Notes under the pieces: generated by a model
What the model was told of the DNA's origin: nothing
The model's database searches: none
The model's input: only the letters and a program-made list of their open reading frames with translations
Program-made: the position numbers and the translations under genes
From: Leptospira kemamanensis
GTDB lineage: Bacteria > Spirochaetota > Leptospiria > Leptospirales > Leptospiraceae
DNA: 62,065 nucleotides
NCBI RefSeq assembly: GCF_004769665.1
Contig: NZ_RQGG01000003.1
Location: 1 to 62,065, forward strand
Direction: 5' to 3'
In this document: piece after piece, positions 26,582 to 36,618 of the stretch
Layout: each line of letters opens with the position of its first letter
How positions within the stretch are numbered: position 1 is the stretch's first letter

Positions 26582-28378
26582 TTACTTTTTCTTTTTTTTA
26601 CCTAGTATTTTTTCTACTTCACCAGGTTCCATAGGAACTTTTACAACTGTCCCACCTTCTTTACGGATTTGGTCTAAGTCAACGACAGCTCCCGACAATA
26701 ACCTTGCTGCTTTTTTAGAATTATCCTTCACACCATAGACAACCCATTTGCCTCCTTCGAGGGATAACACTAAATACGTACAATCTGCGGCTGCCAAAAT
26801 CGTATGTGCTGAGATTTGTGCCATGAACTCATAACTGAGTACGATGCCCGTTCCGATGGCGACTCCTGAGGGAACACCGACAGCTTTTGTTACTTGGTAA
26901 ACTCCATAGGTCACTCCCGTGCCAAGGGATGCTGCCGATCCAACCACACCCACTGTGGCTGACGTAGCCTTGGTCGAAGCATAGGTTACCACCTCAGTGG
27001 TGCCAGAAGCCCCGGCAACTGCTCCTCCTGCGACTGTACCCGTCACAGCAAGTCCCCCCCCAAGGACGGCTTGCGATGTTGTGACACCTACATAACTCAT
27101 AGGTGCAAGGATGTACTTTCCAGATGACTCTGTGACAAAGGCAGCAGACTTCACTGAATAAGCAGATGATTTTCTAGACATAGCAGAAGTGATTTTTGCG
27201 CCCTGATCTAACGACTGGACAGACTCATGTACCACAACTTCCGTACTATTGATGATGGATCCTAATACTAACTCCAAACTGGGTGCTGTCAAATACACCA
27301 CACCTTTCCCAGTGAGAGCGATGGTTTCCACTAAACCATACATCGTAGTCCCTGCCGCATTGGCGCCTAACGCAACTGGATAAATGAGTCCATTCCAAGT
27401 TACATAACCTACTGATAATAAAGCTACTTTCCCAATTGGTTTGATAATGCTATCATACAAAATTGCCTTCGCAGTCCTTGAGAAAGATTTCAACAAAGCC
27501 GTTGGTATCCCTTCATCTTTGTCGGCGATTGCTTCTATTTCTCCTTTGGCTCTTCCTAACTCTTCTTTCGAATCCTTTCCATATTGAAAAATGGTTTCTT
27601 TCCAACTTCCAAAAATCGATTCGGAAACAGAAGATCGAATGTCATTGATTTCTGAATTGCGACTGAAGTATCCACCTTTGCGAAAGTCTTCGTAAGATTC
27701 ATTCCAGGATGTTTTGAGTGCATCATCTAAATCAATATAACCGTAAACAGTGGATTCAAAATCTTTTTGGAAATTCTCTTGGTACTTTTGGAATCTTTTT
27801 TTAGCAGAGGGGGATGTATCCTTTGGCATCTCTTTGTTCAGTTGCATCTCCGCCCATTCATCCCATTCTTTTCGGATCTCAACTGATTTTGTTATGACTG
27901 CTTGGTGACTTTGTTTCCCTCGATCAAATGAAGATCCAATGAGACCATAGGACTCCGCAACAGAAGCATACATAATGAAGAGTCCAGGTTTCGTTGCGTT
28001 TTCACTTAAGTACTTCCGAACCTCTTCCCCCTTGTCATTGATATTGCCAGCGGCTTTCCAACTCATCTTCGTTCCGTCTTTTACGATCAAAACAGATTCG
28101 GAAGCACGTATCATTGATTTGGAAAATTGTTCGGCAGCAAAATCATACCGACTCCCAAGAACTGTAATCGATGCTTCTTCCATGGGAGGGATAAACTTGA
28201 TGCTAGTTCCTTTCACAGGCAATGCCCCTTGGTAGTACAAAGAACTATGCCCTTCGATCACCAGTTTTTTAGTATTCTTTAATGGATCTTCTGCTTTCTT
28301 ATCAGAGCTTGCACAATAAGAAATGGAAAAACATAAAATGAGTCCAATGATTGGTTTCTTAACTTGTTTGAATTTCAT
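26582..28378 (-). CDS. Large Gly/Ala/Val-rich lipoprotein (paralog B)
   Basis: 598 residues and no recognised domain. The signal peptide ends in a lipobox (CFSISYCASS). The first 280 residues are hydrophilic with charged helical segments. From about 295 to 540 the protein is a long low-charge Gly/Ala/Ser/Thr/Val stretch (for example VGSAASLGTGVTYGVYQVTK) that could span or line a membrane. It then ends with a basic tail (GEVEKILGKKKKK). Its ATG overlaps the stop of the upstream paralog by 4 bp (ATGA). The architecture suggests an outer-membrane or pore-like lipoprotein; function unknown. Confidence 0.65.
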   Translation of the reverse strand: MKFKQVKKPIIGLILCFSISYCASSDKKAEDPLKNTKKLVIEGHSSLYYQGALPVKGTSIKFIPPMEEASITVLGSRYDFAAEQFSKSMIRASESVLIVKDGTKMSWKAAGNINDKGEEVRKYLSENATKPGLFIMYASVAESYGLIGSSFDRGKQSHQAVITKSVEIRKEWDEWAEMQLNKEMPKDTSPSAKKRFQKYQENFQKDFESTVYGYIDLDDALKTSWNESYEDFRKGGYFSRNSEINDIRSSVSESIFGSWKETIFQYGKDSKEELGRAKGEIEAIADKDEGIPTALLKSFSRTAKAILYDSIIKPIGKVALLSVGYVTWNGLIYPVALGANAAGTTMYGLVETIALTGKGVVYLTAPSLELVLGSIINSTEVVVHESVQSLDQGAKITSAMSRKSSAYSVKSAAFVTESSGKYILAPMSYVGVTTSQAVLGGGLAVTGTVAGGAVAGASGTTEVVTYASTKATSATVGVVGSAASLGTGVTYGVYQVTKAVGVPSGVAIGTGIVLSYEFMAQISAHTILAAADCTYLVLSLEGGKWVVYGVKDNSKKAARLLSGAVVDLDQIRKEGGTVVKVPMEPGEVEKILGKKKKK

Positions 28379-29856
28379 TTCGATTGCGCCTCTAATTTTT
28401 TGGAACGTTTCAATTGCTCTGACATCTCGGCATCTAAAACTTTTTTGATCACTTTAGGATCATCTGTTAATACTTTCACACGACCTTGTTTTTTTGCTTC
28501 TTCTAAGTTGATGACGGTTCCCGTAGGGATATCATCATAACCGGCAAAATTTCCTTTCACAACTGCGATGACAACCCTTGGTCCATCATAGGTAATGAAA
28601 ATGGGTCCATCCACTGCTGTCAGTAAAATCTGTGGTGGTAAGGCAGTGAGTGCCGTGTAACCTAACACGATACCAGAACTCATTGTATACATTCCCGCTT
28701 CTGCAACACCCGTTGTGAGATCATAGGTAAGCCCCGTTGCATACGCTGCCGATTCAATTCCTACCCCACCTGTCGTTCCAATGGCACCACCAGCTGTAGT
28801 TGCTGCCACTGAGGTCACCTGATTGAAGAGAGCGACGGATGTTCCTGTTGTGTAAGTAGGAACTGTTGCTGATGCCGATAGAATCCCAATCGAACTAAAG
28901 AGTCCTGCTTCTAAAGTGGGAGAGAAGACACGGTATCCAGATTTAGTTCCATAGTATAATACCAAACCGGTTGAAACGAGTGCATTCGAAGAAAAATTCA
29001 TTCCTTGCGAAAGAGGAACATAAACTCCATTCACAAGCAAAACTTCACCAGTATTCGCCGTTGTTTTGGCAACAGGTGAAATCACAACTTCCTTAAGCGC
29101 AACAGTATACCCTTGGAAGATATCCACAAGAGCAAGGAGTGCATTGTCTCTCTCCCCTGATTCTTCATAATTGCGAGTGAACTCATCAGAAGCTTTTTTA
29201 AAGGAATTACTCCAAGAATTCATAACATCCTTGGAATTAGTCTTCAGAGTTGATGTAAATAGTTGATTCAGTTGGCTTGATTTTTGATCACGTGCATCCG
29301 CATACCGACTTAGTTCTTTATCCAATACATCGATATCAGATTTGACTCTTGGAACCAAATAAACGTAACCTAAAACAAAACGATCTCCCGCTTCACTGAA
29401 ACTGGATTTGGATAGTTTCCACTCTTCCTTCGAAAGTTCGACACCTGCATCATAAATATCTTCTGTTCGTTTCGTACCATCCGAATAACCTTCTTTAGTC
29501 CAATTTTTTACGGCATTCATCGTACTACCGAGTTTTCCTGGGAAATCTTCACTTCGTTTTTTTAACTTAACGAGTACCATCGCTTTGGCAACGTTCGCAC
29601 TCATCAAGTTTTCTTTCGATAGGTCAATTGCCTTTTTGCCGGAAGGGATCACAGCCCATCCATGTTCATATAGATTTTTCCTAGAACCAAGTGAATTGGC
29701 AGTTAATGGTGCAATTTTTTTAAAGGATTGTGGTTTATCAGAGGAAACAACAGATTCACCAAAAACTTTCTCTGATTTTTGTTTACTTAAACAACTAACA
29801 AAATTTACGACAAAAACCAAGATCACAATACAATACAATTTCAATTGGAACTTCAT
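28375..29856 (-). CDS. Large Gly/Ala/Val-rich lipoprotein (paralog A)
   Basis: 493 residues with the same layout as its downstream neighbour. A lipobox is present (VNFVSC) and the N-terminal half is charged. A Gly/Ala/Thr-rich hydrophobic region follows (for example TTAGGAIGTTGGVGIESAAY). The C-terminus is homologous to the neighbour: GTVINLEEAKKQGRVKVL and VIKKVLDAE here, against a Val-Lys-Val strand and VEKILG there. The pair is a tandem duplication and is translationally coupled. No catalytic motif is seen. It is transcribed divergently from opgG. Confidence 0.65.
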   Translation of the reverse strand: MKFQLKLYCIVILVFVVNFVSCLSKQKSEKVFGESVVSSDKPQSFKKIAPLTANSLGSRKNLYEHGWAVIPSGKKAIDLSKENLMSANVAKAMVLVKLKKRSEDFPGKLGSTMNAVKNWTKEGYSDGTKRTEDIYDAGVELSKEEWKLSKSSFSEAGDRFVLGYVYLVPRVKSDIDVLDKELSRYADARDQKSSQLNQLFTSTLKTNSKDVMNSWSNSFKKASDEFTRNYEESGERDNALLALVDIFQGYTVALKEVVISPVAKTTANTGEVLLVNGVYVPLSQGMNFSSNALVSTGLVLYYGTKSGYRVFSPTLEAGLFSSIGILSASATVPTYTTGTSVALFNQVTSVAATTAGGAIGTTGGVGIESAAYATGLTYDLTTGVAEAGMYTMSSGIVLGYTALTALPPQILLTAVDGPIFITYDGPRVVIAVVKGNFAGYDDIPTGTVINLEEAKKQGRVKVLTDDPKVIKKVLDAEMSEQLKRSKKLEAQSK

Positions 29857-29997
29857 AAGTTGGGTAAAGATAGAGAAGGAAATGAATCATGCAACTGAAA
29901 AAATATTTTCCCATTGCTTAATCCATGTTTAGTGAAACAAAATACTACATATAAGAATTTGAATGACCTTTTGAGATCATTTCAAAGACTTAAATAT

Positions 29998-31572
29998 ATG
30001 AAGAAATTAAACATATATTTTGCCTTCATTGCCATTTTATTATGTGTCTTCGTTATCTTTAAGAAACATGATCTAACGATTCACGGTCTCATCTCTCTCT
30101 TAGCGATCTCCCCCAATTCTGAAGTTTTTGATTTCAACGCTGCAGATGAAATTGCAAAACAAAAACTAAAATCAAAATTTGTTCCGACCCCTGTGTATAA
30201 AATTCCAGGACTTGATGGAATCAGTTTTGAAGATTACAGGCAAATTGAATACAAACCAGATGTTGCCATCTGGAAAAATTTAGCACTCCCCTACCAATTG
30301 CATTTTTTCCACCCAGGACATATTTATAGCAATGGGATTAAAATTTATGAAGTGATCGAAGGAAAACCAATTGAGATTCCTTATGATTCTTCTCGGTTTC
30401 AATTTGGAAACCTCCCCCTCACAGACGATTTTTTTGAGTTAAGTAAAAAACTCCAATACACGGGTTTTCGTGTTCATTATCCCATCAATCAAAAGGAAGC
30501 CTTGGAAGAGTTTTTAGTCTTCCAAGGTTCTTCTTATTTTCGTGCTTTATCTAAAGGGCAAGTATATGGTCTTTCTGGAAGAGGACTTGCGATTAACACA
30601 GGCCCCGACGGAAAGGAAGAATTCCCTATCTTTGAAAGTTTCTATATCAAACGACCCGAAAAAAAAGATACCTCCATTTTGATTTATGCCATCATGAACA
30701 GTGAATCTGTTGTGGGTGCGTATGAATTTTTTGTGACTCCTGGCGAGATCACAACCATTGATGTTCGAGCCAAAATTTACTTACGAAAAAAAATCAAACG
30801 TCTGGGAATTGCACCCATAACTTCTATGTTTCTCTATGGCGAAGCCAATAACCCAATCCTTGGGAATATCCACCCAGAAATCCATGACTCGGATGGACTT
30901 CTCACCTACCTTGGTGAAGACGACTGGGAATGGAGGCCTCTCATCAATCCCAAAAAAACCAAACTGACAAATATAGAACTCAACCATCCAAAAGGGTTTG
31001 GACTCATCCAACGAGACCGAAAATTCAAAAGTTACCAGGATGAAAAATTGTTATACCATCGAAGACCAAGTCTTTGGGTAGAGCCTAAGGGGGATTGGGG
31101 CAAAGGTGACTTATATCTTTTGGAATTTACAACCAATCTGGATTCAGATGACAACGTGACTATTTTTTGGGAACCAAACATACCTCCAAAATTGAATGAA
31201 GGTTACGAATACCAATATAGACTAAGTTATACGGAGAAATCACCAGAATCACACCGTTTGGGAAAAACCTCTTCTTATTACAAGGGAATTGATCCTTTAT
31301 TTCCAAAAGAAAAGATGTTAACACTTTATTTTACTGGGGATGAGCTAAAAGCATTAGATCCAAAAACAGAGCTGGGAGCCATCATCAAAAATGACATGAT
31401 CCCACCGGATCAAATTCGTTATCAAATCGAAAAGATTCGTGAACTTGACCAATGGAGATTACAAATTTGGCATTCGTCGCCAATTGAAGTTTCTAATTGG
31501 AAAGTTTATTTAGAAAAAGAGAATCAAAAAATCACAGAAACATGGATCTACAGAGATGGCATTTCCAAATAA
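29998..31572 (+). CDS. opgG: Periplasmic glucan biosynthesis protein OpgG
   Basis: About 525 residues from the ATG at 29998 (MKKLNIYFAFIAILLCVFVI), which places the membrane signal first; the frame continues upstream to a TTG at 29914 that I do not favour. The OpgG/MdoG fold is clear: FDFNAADEIAKQKL, GLDGISFEDYRQIEYKPD, FHPGHIYSNGIKIYEV, and in the C-terminal half LGEDDWEWRPLINPKKT. OpgG is needed for backbone synthesis or branching of osmoregulated periplasmic glucans. The end overlaps the next gene by 17 bp, forming an opgG-opgH operon. Confidence 0.9.
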   Translation: MKKLNIYFAFIAILLCVFVIFKKHDLTIHGLISLLAISPNSEVFDFNAADEIAKQKLKSKFVPTPVYKIPGLDGISFEDYRQIEYKPDVAIWKNLALPYQLHFFHPGHIYSNGIKIYEVIEGKPIEIPYDSSRFQFGNLPLTDDFFELSKKLQYTGFRVHYPINQKEALEEFLVFQGSSYFRALSKGQVYGLSGRGLAINTGPDGKEEFPIFESFYIKRPEKKDTSILIYAIMNSESVVGAYEFFVTPGEITTIDVRAKIYLRKKIKRLGIAPITSMFLYGEANNPILGNIHPEIHDSDGLLTYLGEDDWEWRPLINPKKTKLTNIELNHPKGFGLIQRDRKFKSYQDEKLLYHRRPSLWVEPKGDWGKGDLYLLEFTTNLDSDDNVTIFWEPNIPPKLNEGYEYQYRLSYTEKSPESHRLGKTSSYYKGIDPLFPKEKMLTLYFTGDELKALDPKTELGAIIKNDMIPPDQIRYQIEKIRELDQWRLQIWHSSPIEVSNWKVYLEKENQKITETWIYRDGISK

Positions 31573-31945
31573 AACTTTGTATCAAACTGAGTTCAGTGAA
31601 CGCATGCGAACTTTCCTTTTGTTATCGGGAATCCAAAGCGAATATGAGATTTCAAATACTCTTTCCCATTTTTTCCAAAACACAAACCTATCTTACGGGT
31701 GGGAGATGGATTGGTCTCTTTGGATGGATTATGTAAAGGCAAAGAAAATCAGTAATGAATCCCCACTACCCTTTCCCGACAGAGCCTGGCAATTTGGTTC
31801 CATGGTTCCCAAAGATTCCGAATGGAAAACGGATCCTATTAAATCAAAAGAATCGATTATCAGTTCGTTTAAACCCATCTTCATTTTAGTTTCCATTTTC
31901 ATTTGGAGTGCACTCTATTACCTCATCATCTTTAGGTTATTATGA
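31556..31945 (+). CDS. Small membrane protein, apparent split N-terminus of OpgH
   Basis: 129 residues. A soluble N-terminal part is followed by one C-terminal membrane helix (FILVSIFIWSALYYLIIF). The segment FGSMVPKDSEWKTDP before the helix resembles the SSMFPDPWRTNP region preceding the first TM of E. coli OpgH (from memory). The gene overlaps opgG by 17 bp and the following opgH by 4 bp. The simplest reading is that the OpgH N-terminal extension and first TM are encoded as a separate subunit. An unrelated accessory protein remains possible. Confidence 0.6.
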   Translation: MAFPNKTLYQTEFSERMRTFLLLSGIQSEYEISNTLSHFFQNTNLSYGWEMDWSLWMDYVKAKKISNESPLPFPDRAWQFGSMVPKDSEWKTDPIKSKESIISSFKPIFILVSIFIWSALYYLIIFRLL

Positions 31946-33984
31946 TCCAATTACATCGTATTCTTTTTTTCAGCGTATTCATTATACCCATCATCATTGG
32001 GCTCACTACCTTTGCCCAAATCATCTCCTTTGGTGGAGTTGAGTTAACCGAATACTACCAATTCATTACCTTACTCTTCCTTTTGCCCATGTTATCCTAT
32101 GGAGCAACCACTTCCCTTTTTGGATTTTTGATCTCCCTTTTGAAACAGGGTGATCCCTTACTCAAAGCAAAAAAAATCCCAGAAAAGGAATTGGATTTTC
32201 CAAGTATCGATCGTGTGCCAGTTGCCCTAGTCATGCCTGTGTATGAAGAAGACGAAGTTTCGATTTTTTCTAGAATCAAAGTCATCTATGAATCACTTGA
32301 GAAATACCATTCCCTTCCCAAATTAGATTTTTTTATCTTAAGTGACACAAGAACTCCTGAAAAATGGATCAAAGAAGAAGCTGCCTATCTTGCGTTATGT
32401 GAATCCACCGGGAATTACAAAAAATTCCATTACAGAAGAAGGAAAAGTAACCTAAACGGAAAGAGTGGAAACATCGCTGATTTTTGTCGTCGTTGGGGCA
32501 ACCGATATGAGCACATGATCATATTAGATGCCGATAGTTTGATGAGTGGAGAGATCATAGTACAACTCATCGCGATGATGTTACAAAACCCGAAGGCAGG
32601 GATCATCCAAACCAATTCCAAATTATTCCGTGCCACCACTCTCTTCCAAAAATTAACTGAATTTTCTTCTTATCTCTTTAGTTCTTATTTCCTAAAAGGT
32701 GCTAGTTTTTGGCAGATCAATGCCAACAGTTATTGGGGGCATAATGCCATCTTACGCATCAAACCTTTTATGGAATACTGTGCCCTCCCCCATCTTCCCG
32801 AATATGGCGGACTTGGTGGAAAAATCTTAAGTCATGATACAGTAGAAGCAAGCCTCATGCGAAAAGCTGGATATGAAGTCTTATGTGCTTATGAACTCGA
32901 AGGAAGTTACGAAGAGAATCCACCAAATATCATCGATGTTTTGAAACGAGACCAAAGATGGTGCCAAGGGAATTTACAACATTTTTGGTTTTTATTTGGA
33001 AAGAAGATTCCTTTTATCAATCGCATTCACATCTTAAATGGAATTTTGTCTTACCTCAATTCACCGATTTGGCTCTGTTATATCCTACTTAGTTTATGGA
33101 ATTATATCGAAGAGAGTAAGTTTCTCAACTACTCCATGCTTCCAGAAGAGTTCGAATACTTCAAAGCGCAGATTTATGACCCCTTGTATTTAAAACTATT
33201 GTATCTTTCCTTAATCCTACTCTTTTTACCTAGGGTACTCAGTTACTTATGTTTACCTTTGAAACAAATCTTCCTAAAGTTTCCAGCCTTCTTGTTAGAG
33301 ACTTTATTTTCCATCCTCATCGCACCTATCTATATGATCTACCATAGCATATTTGTGGTGTCCATTTTCCTAAACAAAAAGATATCTTGGGGACCTCAGA
33401 ATCGGGATGCGGAATCCAGTTACACTTTCTCCTATGTGGCTTCCTCCTTTTTTGGAATCACCATCCTTGGACTTGTTTCTGCTTATATCAGTTACTCTTA
33501 TTCCCTCATGCTTTTTTTCTTAACAATGCCCATTTGGATTGGTTGGACTCTCTCCATCCCTCTCGTGATGTTCACAAGTCGTGAACAAAAATCGTTACAA
33601 TCGTTTTTTGATTTATCTTATTGGAAACCCAATCGTGAGCTCAGCAATCATTTGAGAGAAGAACTCACTCGGAATGACGAGAAACGAATGGAAGGAAAAG
33701 AGATTTTTTATGCACTTGTGCATCCCATTTTCCACAAGAAACACAAACAATTACAAGGGAACAAATCCTATCGGTCAAAAGTTTCTGACTCAATCGCAAG
33801 TGATTTCGACGTTTTACTCACAGAGGGACCAGAACGATTGGATCGAAAAAAGATACAAAACATCCTTTCCAATCGCGAATTGTTAGATTTATTTTTTCAA
33901 AAATTTTGGACCTCAGAAAAATCCAAATGGGGACAGTATTGGAAAAACATTTGGGAAGAGATTAACCCATCTTCTTTTCCATAA
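31942..33984 (+). CDS. opgH: Glucans biosynthesis glucosyltransferase OpgH
   Basis: 680 residues of a GT2 processive glycosyltransferase. N-terminal TM helices lead into the catalytic domain: ALVMPVYEEDE near 93, FILSDTRTP near 130, KSGNIADFCRRWGNRYEHMI near 175, DADS near 195, SHDTVEASLMRKAG, and the QRWCQGNL (QxxRW-type) motif near 335. About six C-terminal TM helices follow. It polymerises glucose from UDP-glucose and extrudes the chain to the periplasm for OpgG. It is shorter at the N-terminus than E. coli OpgH by about the size of the preceding 129-aa protein. Its 3' end overlaps the convergent hydrolase gene by 23 bp. Confidence 0.92.
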   Translation: MIQLHRILFFSVFIIPIIIGLTTFAQIISFGGVELTEYYQFITLLFLLPMLSYGATTSLFGFLISLLKQGDPLLKAKKIPEKELDFPSIDRVPVALVMPVYEEDEVSIFSRIKVIYESLEKYHSLPKLDFFILSDTRTPEKWIKEEAAYLALCESTGNYKKFHYRRRKSNLNGKSGNIADFCRRWGNRYEHMIILDADSLMSGEIIVQLIAMMLQNPKAGIIQTNSKLFRATTLFQKLTEFSSYLFSSYFLKGASFWQINANSYWGHNAILRIKPFMEYCALPHLPEYGGLGGKILSHDTVEASLMRKAGYEVLCAYELEGSYEENPPNIIDVLKRDQRWCQGNLQHFWFLFGKKIPFINRIHILNGILSYLNSPIWLCYILLSLWNYIEESKFLNYSMLPEEFEYFKAQIYDPLYLKLLYLSLILLFLPRVLSYLCLPLKQIFLKFPAFLLETLFSILIAPIYMIYHSIFVVSIFLNKKISWGPQNRDAESSYTFSYVASSFFGITILGLVSAYISYSYSLMLFFLTMPIWIGWTLSIPLVMFTSREQKSLQSFFDLSYWKPNRELSNHLREELTRNDEKRMEGKEIFYALVHPIFHKKHKQLQGNKSYRSKVSDSIASDFDVLLTEGPERLDRKKIQNILSNRELLDLFFQKFWTSEKSKWGQYWKNIWEEINPSSFP

Positions 33985-34927
33985 GTCTCCAATAATACGA
34001 AGATCGTTTCCAGTCTTCAATAAATCCGCAGTGTCCCCCTTTTGCTTCAATGATCACATCAATGTAAGCAGAAGTTGGAATCTCAGTGAACTCTTGCCAA
34101 GGGATCACTGGATCATCCATGGATGTCAAAATCGTTGTTGGAACTTTGATTGTTTTGAAGAAGAGCTCAGACAAAGTATAAGATAAAAAATATTCATCTA
34201 CCGAACGAAACTGAGAAAATTCCTTCACCATTTTTTCTGTTAAATCCATCACCGATTGGTATTTGTCCAAATCATGAAAGGAATACAGATGAGGGAATAG
34301 TTGGCCTTTCTTCTCTAAGGATGTTTTCCACGATTTTAAAAAATATTTCCGTAAGAATGGATGATCATCCATTTTGATTGTAGCTCGTTTTGGATCAAGT
34401 GCTGGACTAAAGGCAAAACAATGTTTGAGCCCTGGGATTTTTTCATCCCCTTTCTTTGTGCTATGCCTACTTGCCATTCGTAATACAAAATTACCACCCA
34501 GTGAAAATCCCGCCAAATATATAGGAAGTTTGGACTTCCCAGATTTAGCGAGTTCGAGTACCGCATCATAAGTTTCTTCCAGTAAACTTCCATTAAAGAT
34601 CCCTTCATTTAAATGGTGGGTGTCTCCGTGATCTCTCAAATTCAATCGGCAAACTGAATAATCTTTTGCCAAAAAATGTTTGGTGGTTCTGATGATGTAG
34701 CTGGAATGAATACTCCCTTCCCAACCATGCACCAATATGACGAGACCCTTGGGACTTGGCACGTCATGGACTCTTGCAAGGAGTGTGACTCCTTTTTTTG
34801 TTTTGACCGATCTCCACTCTCCTTTTAGATTTTTCCCATAGGATTTGTCTGCCTTTGACTTAAAAGAAGCCATAAAGGACTGCACCATGGGGCCAGAAAA
34901 AAGCGGGATTGGTTTGAATAAACTCAT
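33962..34927 (-). CDS. YheT-type alpha/beta hydrolase
   Basis: 321 residues of the alpha/beta hydrolase fold. The oxyanion strand is ILVHGWEGS near 72-80 and the nucleophile elbow is AGFSLGGNF near 143. The acid is in SMDDPVIPW and the histidine in AKGGHCGFIEDW, a C-terminal signature shared with YheT/EMB8 proteins. The family contains esterases of poorly defined physiological substrate. It converges on opgH with an overlap of 23 bp. Confidence 0.88.
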   Translation of the reverse strand: MSLFKPIPLFSGPMVQSFMASFKSKADKSYGKNLKGEWRSVKTKKGVTLLARVHDVPSPKGLVILVHGWEGSIHSSYIIRTTKHFLAKDYSVCRLNLRDHGDTHHLNEGIFNGSLLEETYDAVLELAKSGKSKLPIYLAGFSLGGNFVLRMASRHSTKKGDEKIPGLKHCFAFSPALDPKRATIKMDDHPFLRKYFLKSWKTSLEKKGQLFPHLYSFHDLDKYQSVMDLTEKMVKEFSQFRSVDEYFLSYTLSELFFKTIKVPTTILTSMDDPVIPWQEFTEIPTSAYIDVIIEAKGGHCGFIEDWKRSSYYWRLMEKKMG

Positions 34928-35044
34928 CTTGGTTAGTTCCTAATCTAAAACGAAACTGTTATTTTTCAATAAATTAACAAAACCATCTTATCAGGAACGA
35001 CTCTTTCCATTGACAAAGCCTTCCTCACTCGCTACAATTCCTTC

Positions 35045-35491
35045 ATGAGATACCTAACCATCCCACTTCTCGTTTTTCTCTTCACTTGCCAAACCTATAC
35101 TCCTTGGAAATCCGAATGGAAACTAAAAGACGGTTCCGAAGTATTTTATGCAGCAGTCTCTGCAAAAGCGAGTGTCCAAGCGATCGAATCTGGTAGTTTA
35201 GCAATGCGAAGAACCACTTGCGTAAACGCAACGAACCTTCTTTCTACTTCTCCTAAACTAACAAGCATTTTGTTAGAAAACGAATCCGTTGAGCTCTCCG
35301 AGACAGAAATCAAAGACTTGGGGCGCCTGATTGCCGCTCACAAAATCAAACCCAAACAAGATTCTTGCCAATCGGAAGAAGGTGGTTTCATCCTCTCGAG
35401 CCCAGCATGGGAAAATTGCCAATGTATGTATCTCATTGAATACCCAGGTGGTAGAGCCCAACTTCGCCAAGACATCACACAAGTAAAATAA
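35045..35491 (+). CDS. Small putative lipoprotein
   Basis: 148 residues; no domain recognised. The signal MRYLTIPLLVFLFTC ends in a cysteine suited for lipidation. The mature part has four further cysteines (RRTTCVNAT, KQDSCQSEE, WENCQCMYLIEYP), which may form disulfides in the envelope. It ends 3 bp from the convergent HTH gene. Confidence 0.65.
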   Translation: MRYLTIPLLVFLFTCQTYTPWKSEWKLKDGSEVFYAAVSAKASVQAIESGSLAMRRTTCVNATNLLSTSPKLTSILLENESVELSETEIKDLGRLIAAHKIKPKQDSCQSEEGGFILSSPAWENCQCMYLIEYPGGRAQLRQDITQVK

Positions 35492-35494
35492 ACA

Positions 35495-36079
35495 CTAAGA
35501 TTTCGGGGTGGCAAGCCAGCGTTCCCAATAACGTTGTTGTAACCCCGTAAGTTCCTCCGGCCCACTAAGTTTCACTAGCGACAACCTCGTGGACTCAGAC
35601 ATGGTCTCGGCCATCCATCTAAGAAACTCTTTCCACTTTTCTTCCCTCGAAGGTTCTCGTTTCGAATGTATTTGATTTTGTTTTTGTATTGTATGATAAG
35701 AAGTCGCATACCCAACCAATTCTGCCTTGGATGGACTTCCTACACTCTCTCCTATCCCTTTCGCACTCTGATTCGATGTTTCGAGTCTTGGAACATCATC
35801 CGACCCTTTCTTTTCTTGTATTACAGGTTTTAAAAATCGTTTTCTACCATCAAAGCGGGTCTGCACAAGAAGACCTTTCGCTTTCAACTGCGAGACCAAA
35901 CGCGAAATTGTATCTTGTTTTAAACGTAAAATCTTTGCAAAATATTCATTGGATGCATAACAGCCATCCTTTGCATCCAAGGATACAATTTCTGCATACA
36001 AACGAATCTGATTCGGATTTAAATCCAAATCATACATCCATTGTGCTACCCAAACTCCTGTCCTTTCTTTCCCTTTCAT
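35495..36079 (-). CDS. HTH_36-type winged-helix protein, candidate Rep (copy 1)
   Basis: I place the start at the ATG 36079 (MKGKERTGVWVAQW), which has GAGGAAGG just before it; the frame runs on to a TTG at 36097. About 194 residues. The N-terminal winged helix (LNPNQIRLYAEIVSLD, CYASNEYFAKILRLKQDTIS, RLVSQLKAKGLL) is the type found in plasmid and phage replication initiators and replisome organisers. A paralog on the opposite strand lies on the other side of parAB (39032-39625); both keep the GRKRFLKP/GRRRFLKP wing and a W-rich C-terminus. Position beside parA and parS-like DNA suggests replication initiation or copy control; biochemical role inferred. Confidence 0.6.
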   Translation of the reverse strand: MKGKERTGVWVAQWMYDLDLNPNQIRLYAEIVSLDAKDGCYASNEYFAKILRLKQDTISRLVSQLKAKGLLVQTRFDGRKRFLKPVIQEKKGSDDVPRLETSNQSAKGIGESVGSPSKAELVGYATSYHTIQKQNQIHSKREPSREEKWKEFLRWMAETMSESTRLSLVKLSGPEELTGLQQRYWERWLATPKS

Positions 36080-36436
36080 CCTTCCTCTCTTTTCCAACAG
36101 AGACCTTCGGTGCCCAAAAAACAGTTTGTTCTTTGGATCTTTTCGTTACAAAGCAGAGATAGCTATCGCAACGGTTTTTTATTTGGAAGTTTTTTAAAAA
36201 CGTCCATGTTTGGAATTCATAGGAATCCCAGGTGATGTATGTTGCGGTATATTGTGGAAGACCGCACAAGAGCGAGAAGACACCTCCCCTACTCTCTTCC
36301 TTCTATTCATCAGAACGGATTTTTTTGTCAAGCCTAATGTGACATAATATCTATATGCAAAATCTGGCAATTCACTCAGATTACCGATTGGTTTTTGTGT
36401 GCGAGATGGATTTGAAATAGGGGAGGGAAGAGAAGT

Positions 36437-36468
36437 CTTTCTGGACTGCTTCCACACAATCCAGAAAG
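36437..36468. repeat. Hairpin in the candidate origin region
   Basis: CTTTCTGGA (36437-36445) pairs perfectly with TCCAGAAAG (36460-36468) across a 14-base loop. It lacks a strong T-run. It could be part of a regulatory RNA or origin structure; no further evidence. Confidence 0.5.
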
Positions 36469-36618
36469 TTTACATCACCCAGTGAAAGGGTTGAGATAAT
36501 CCTAAAACTGATCCAAAATAGTACAAGAATTTTTCTATCCTTATCTTAGTTTTTTCTCTTTCTTTGGGCGCATCGAATCCACCCACCCCATCACTTACAT
36601 TTCAAAATCGACCAGGCT

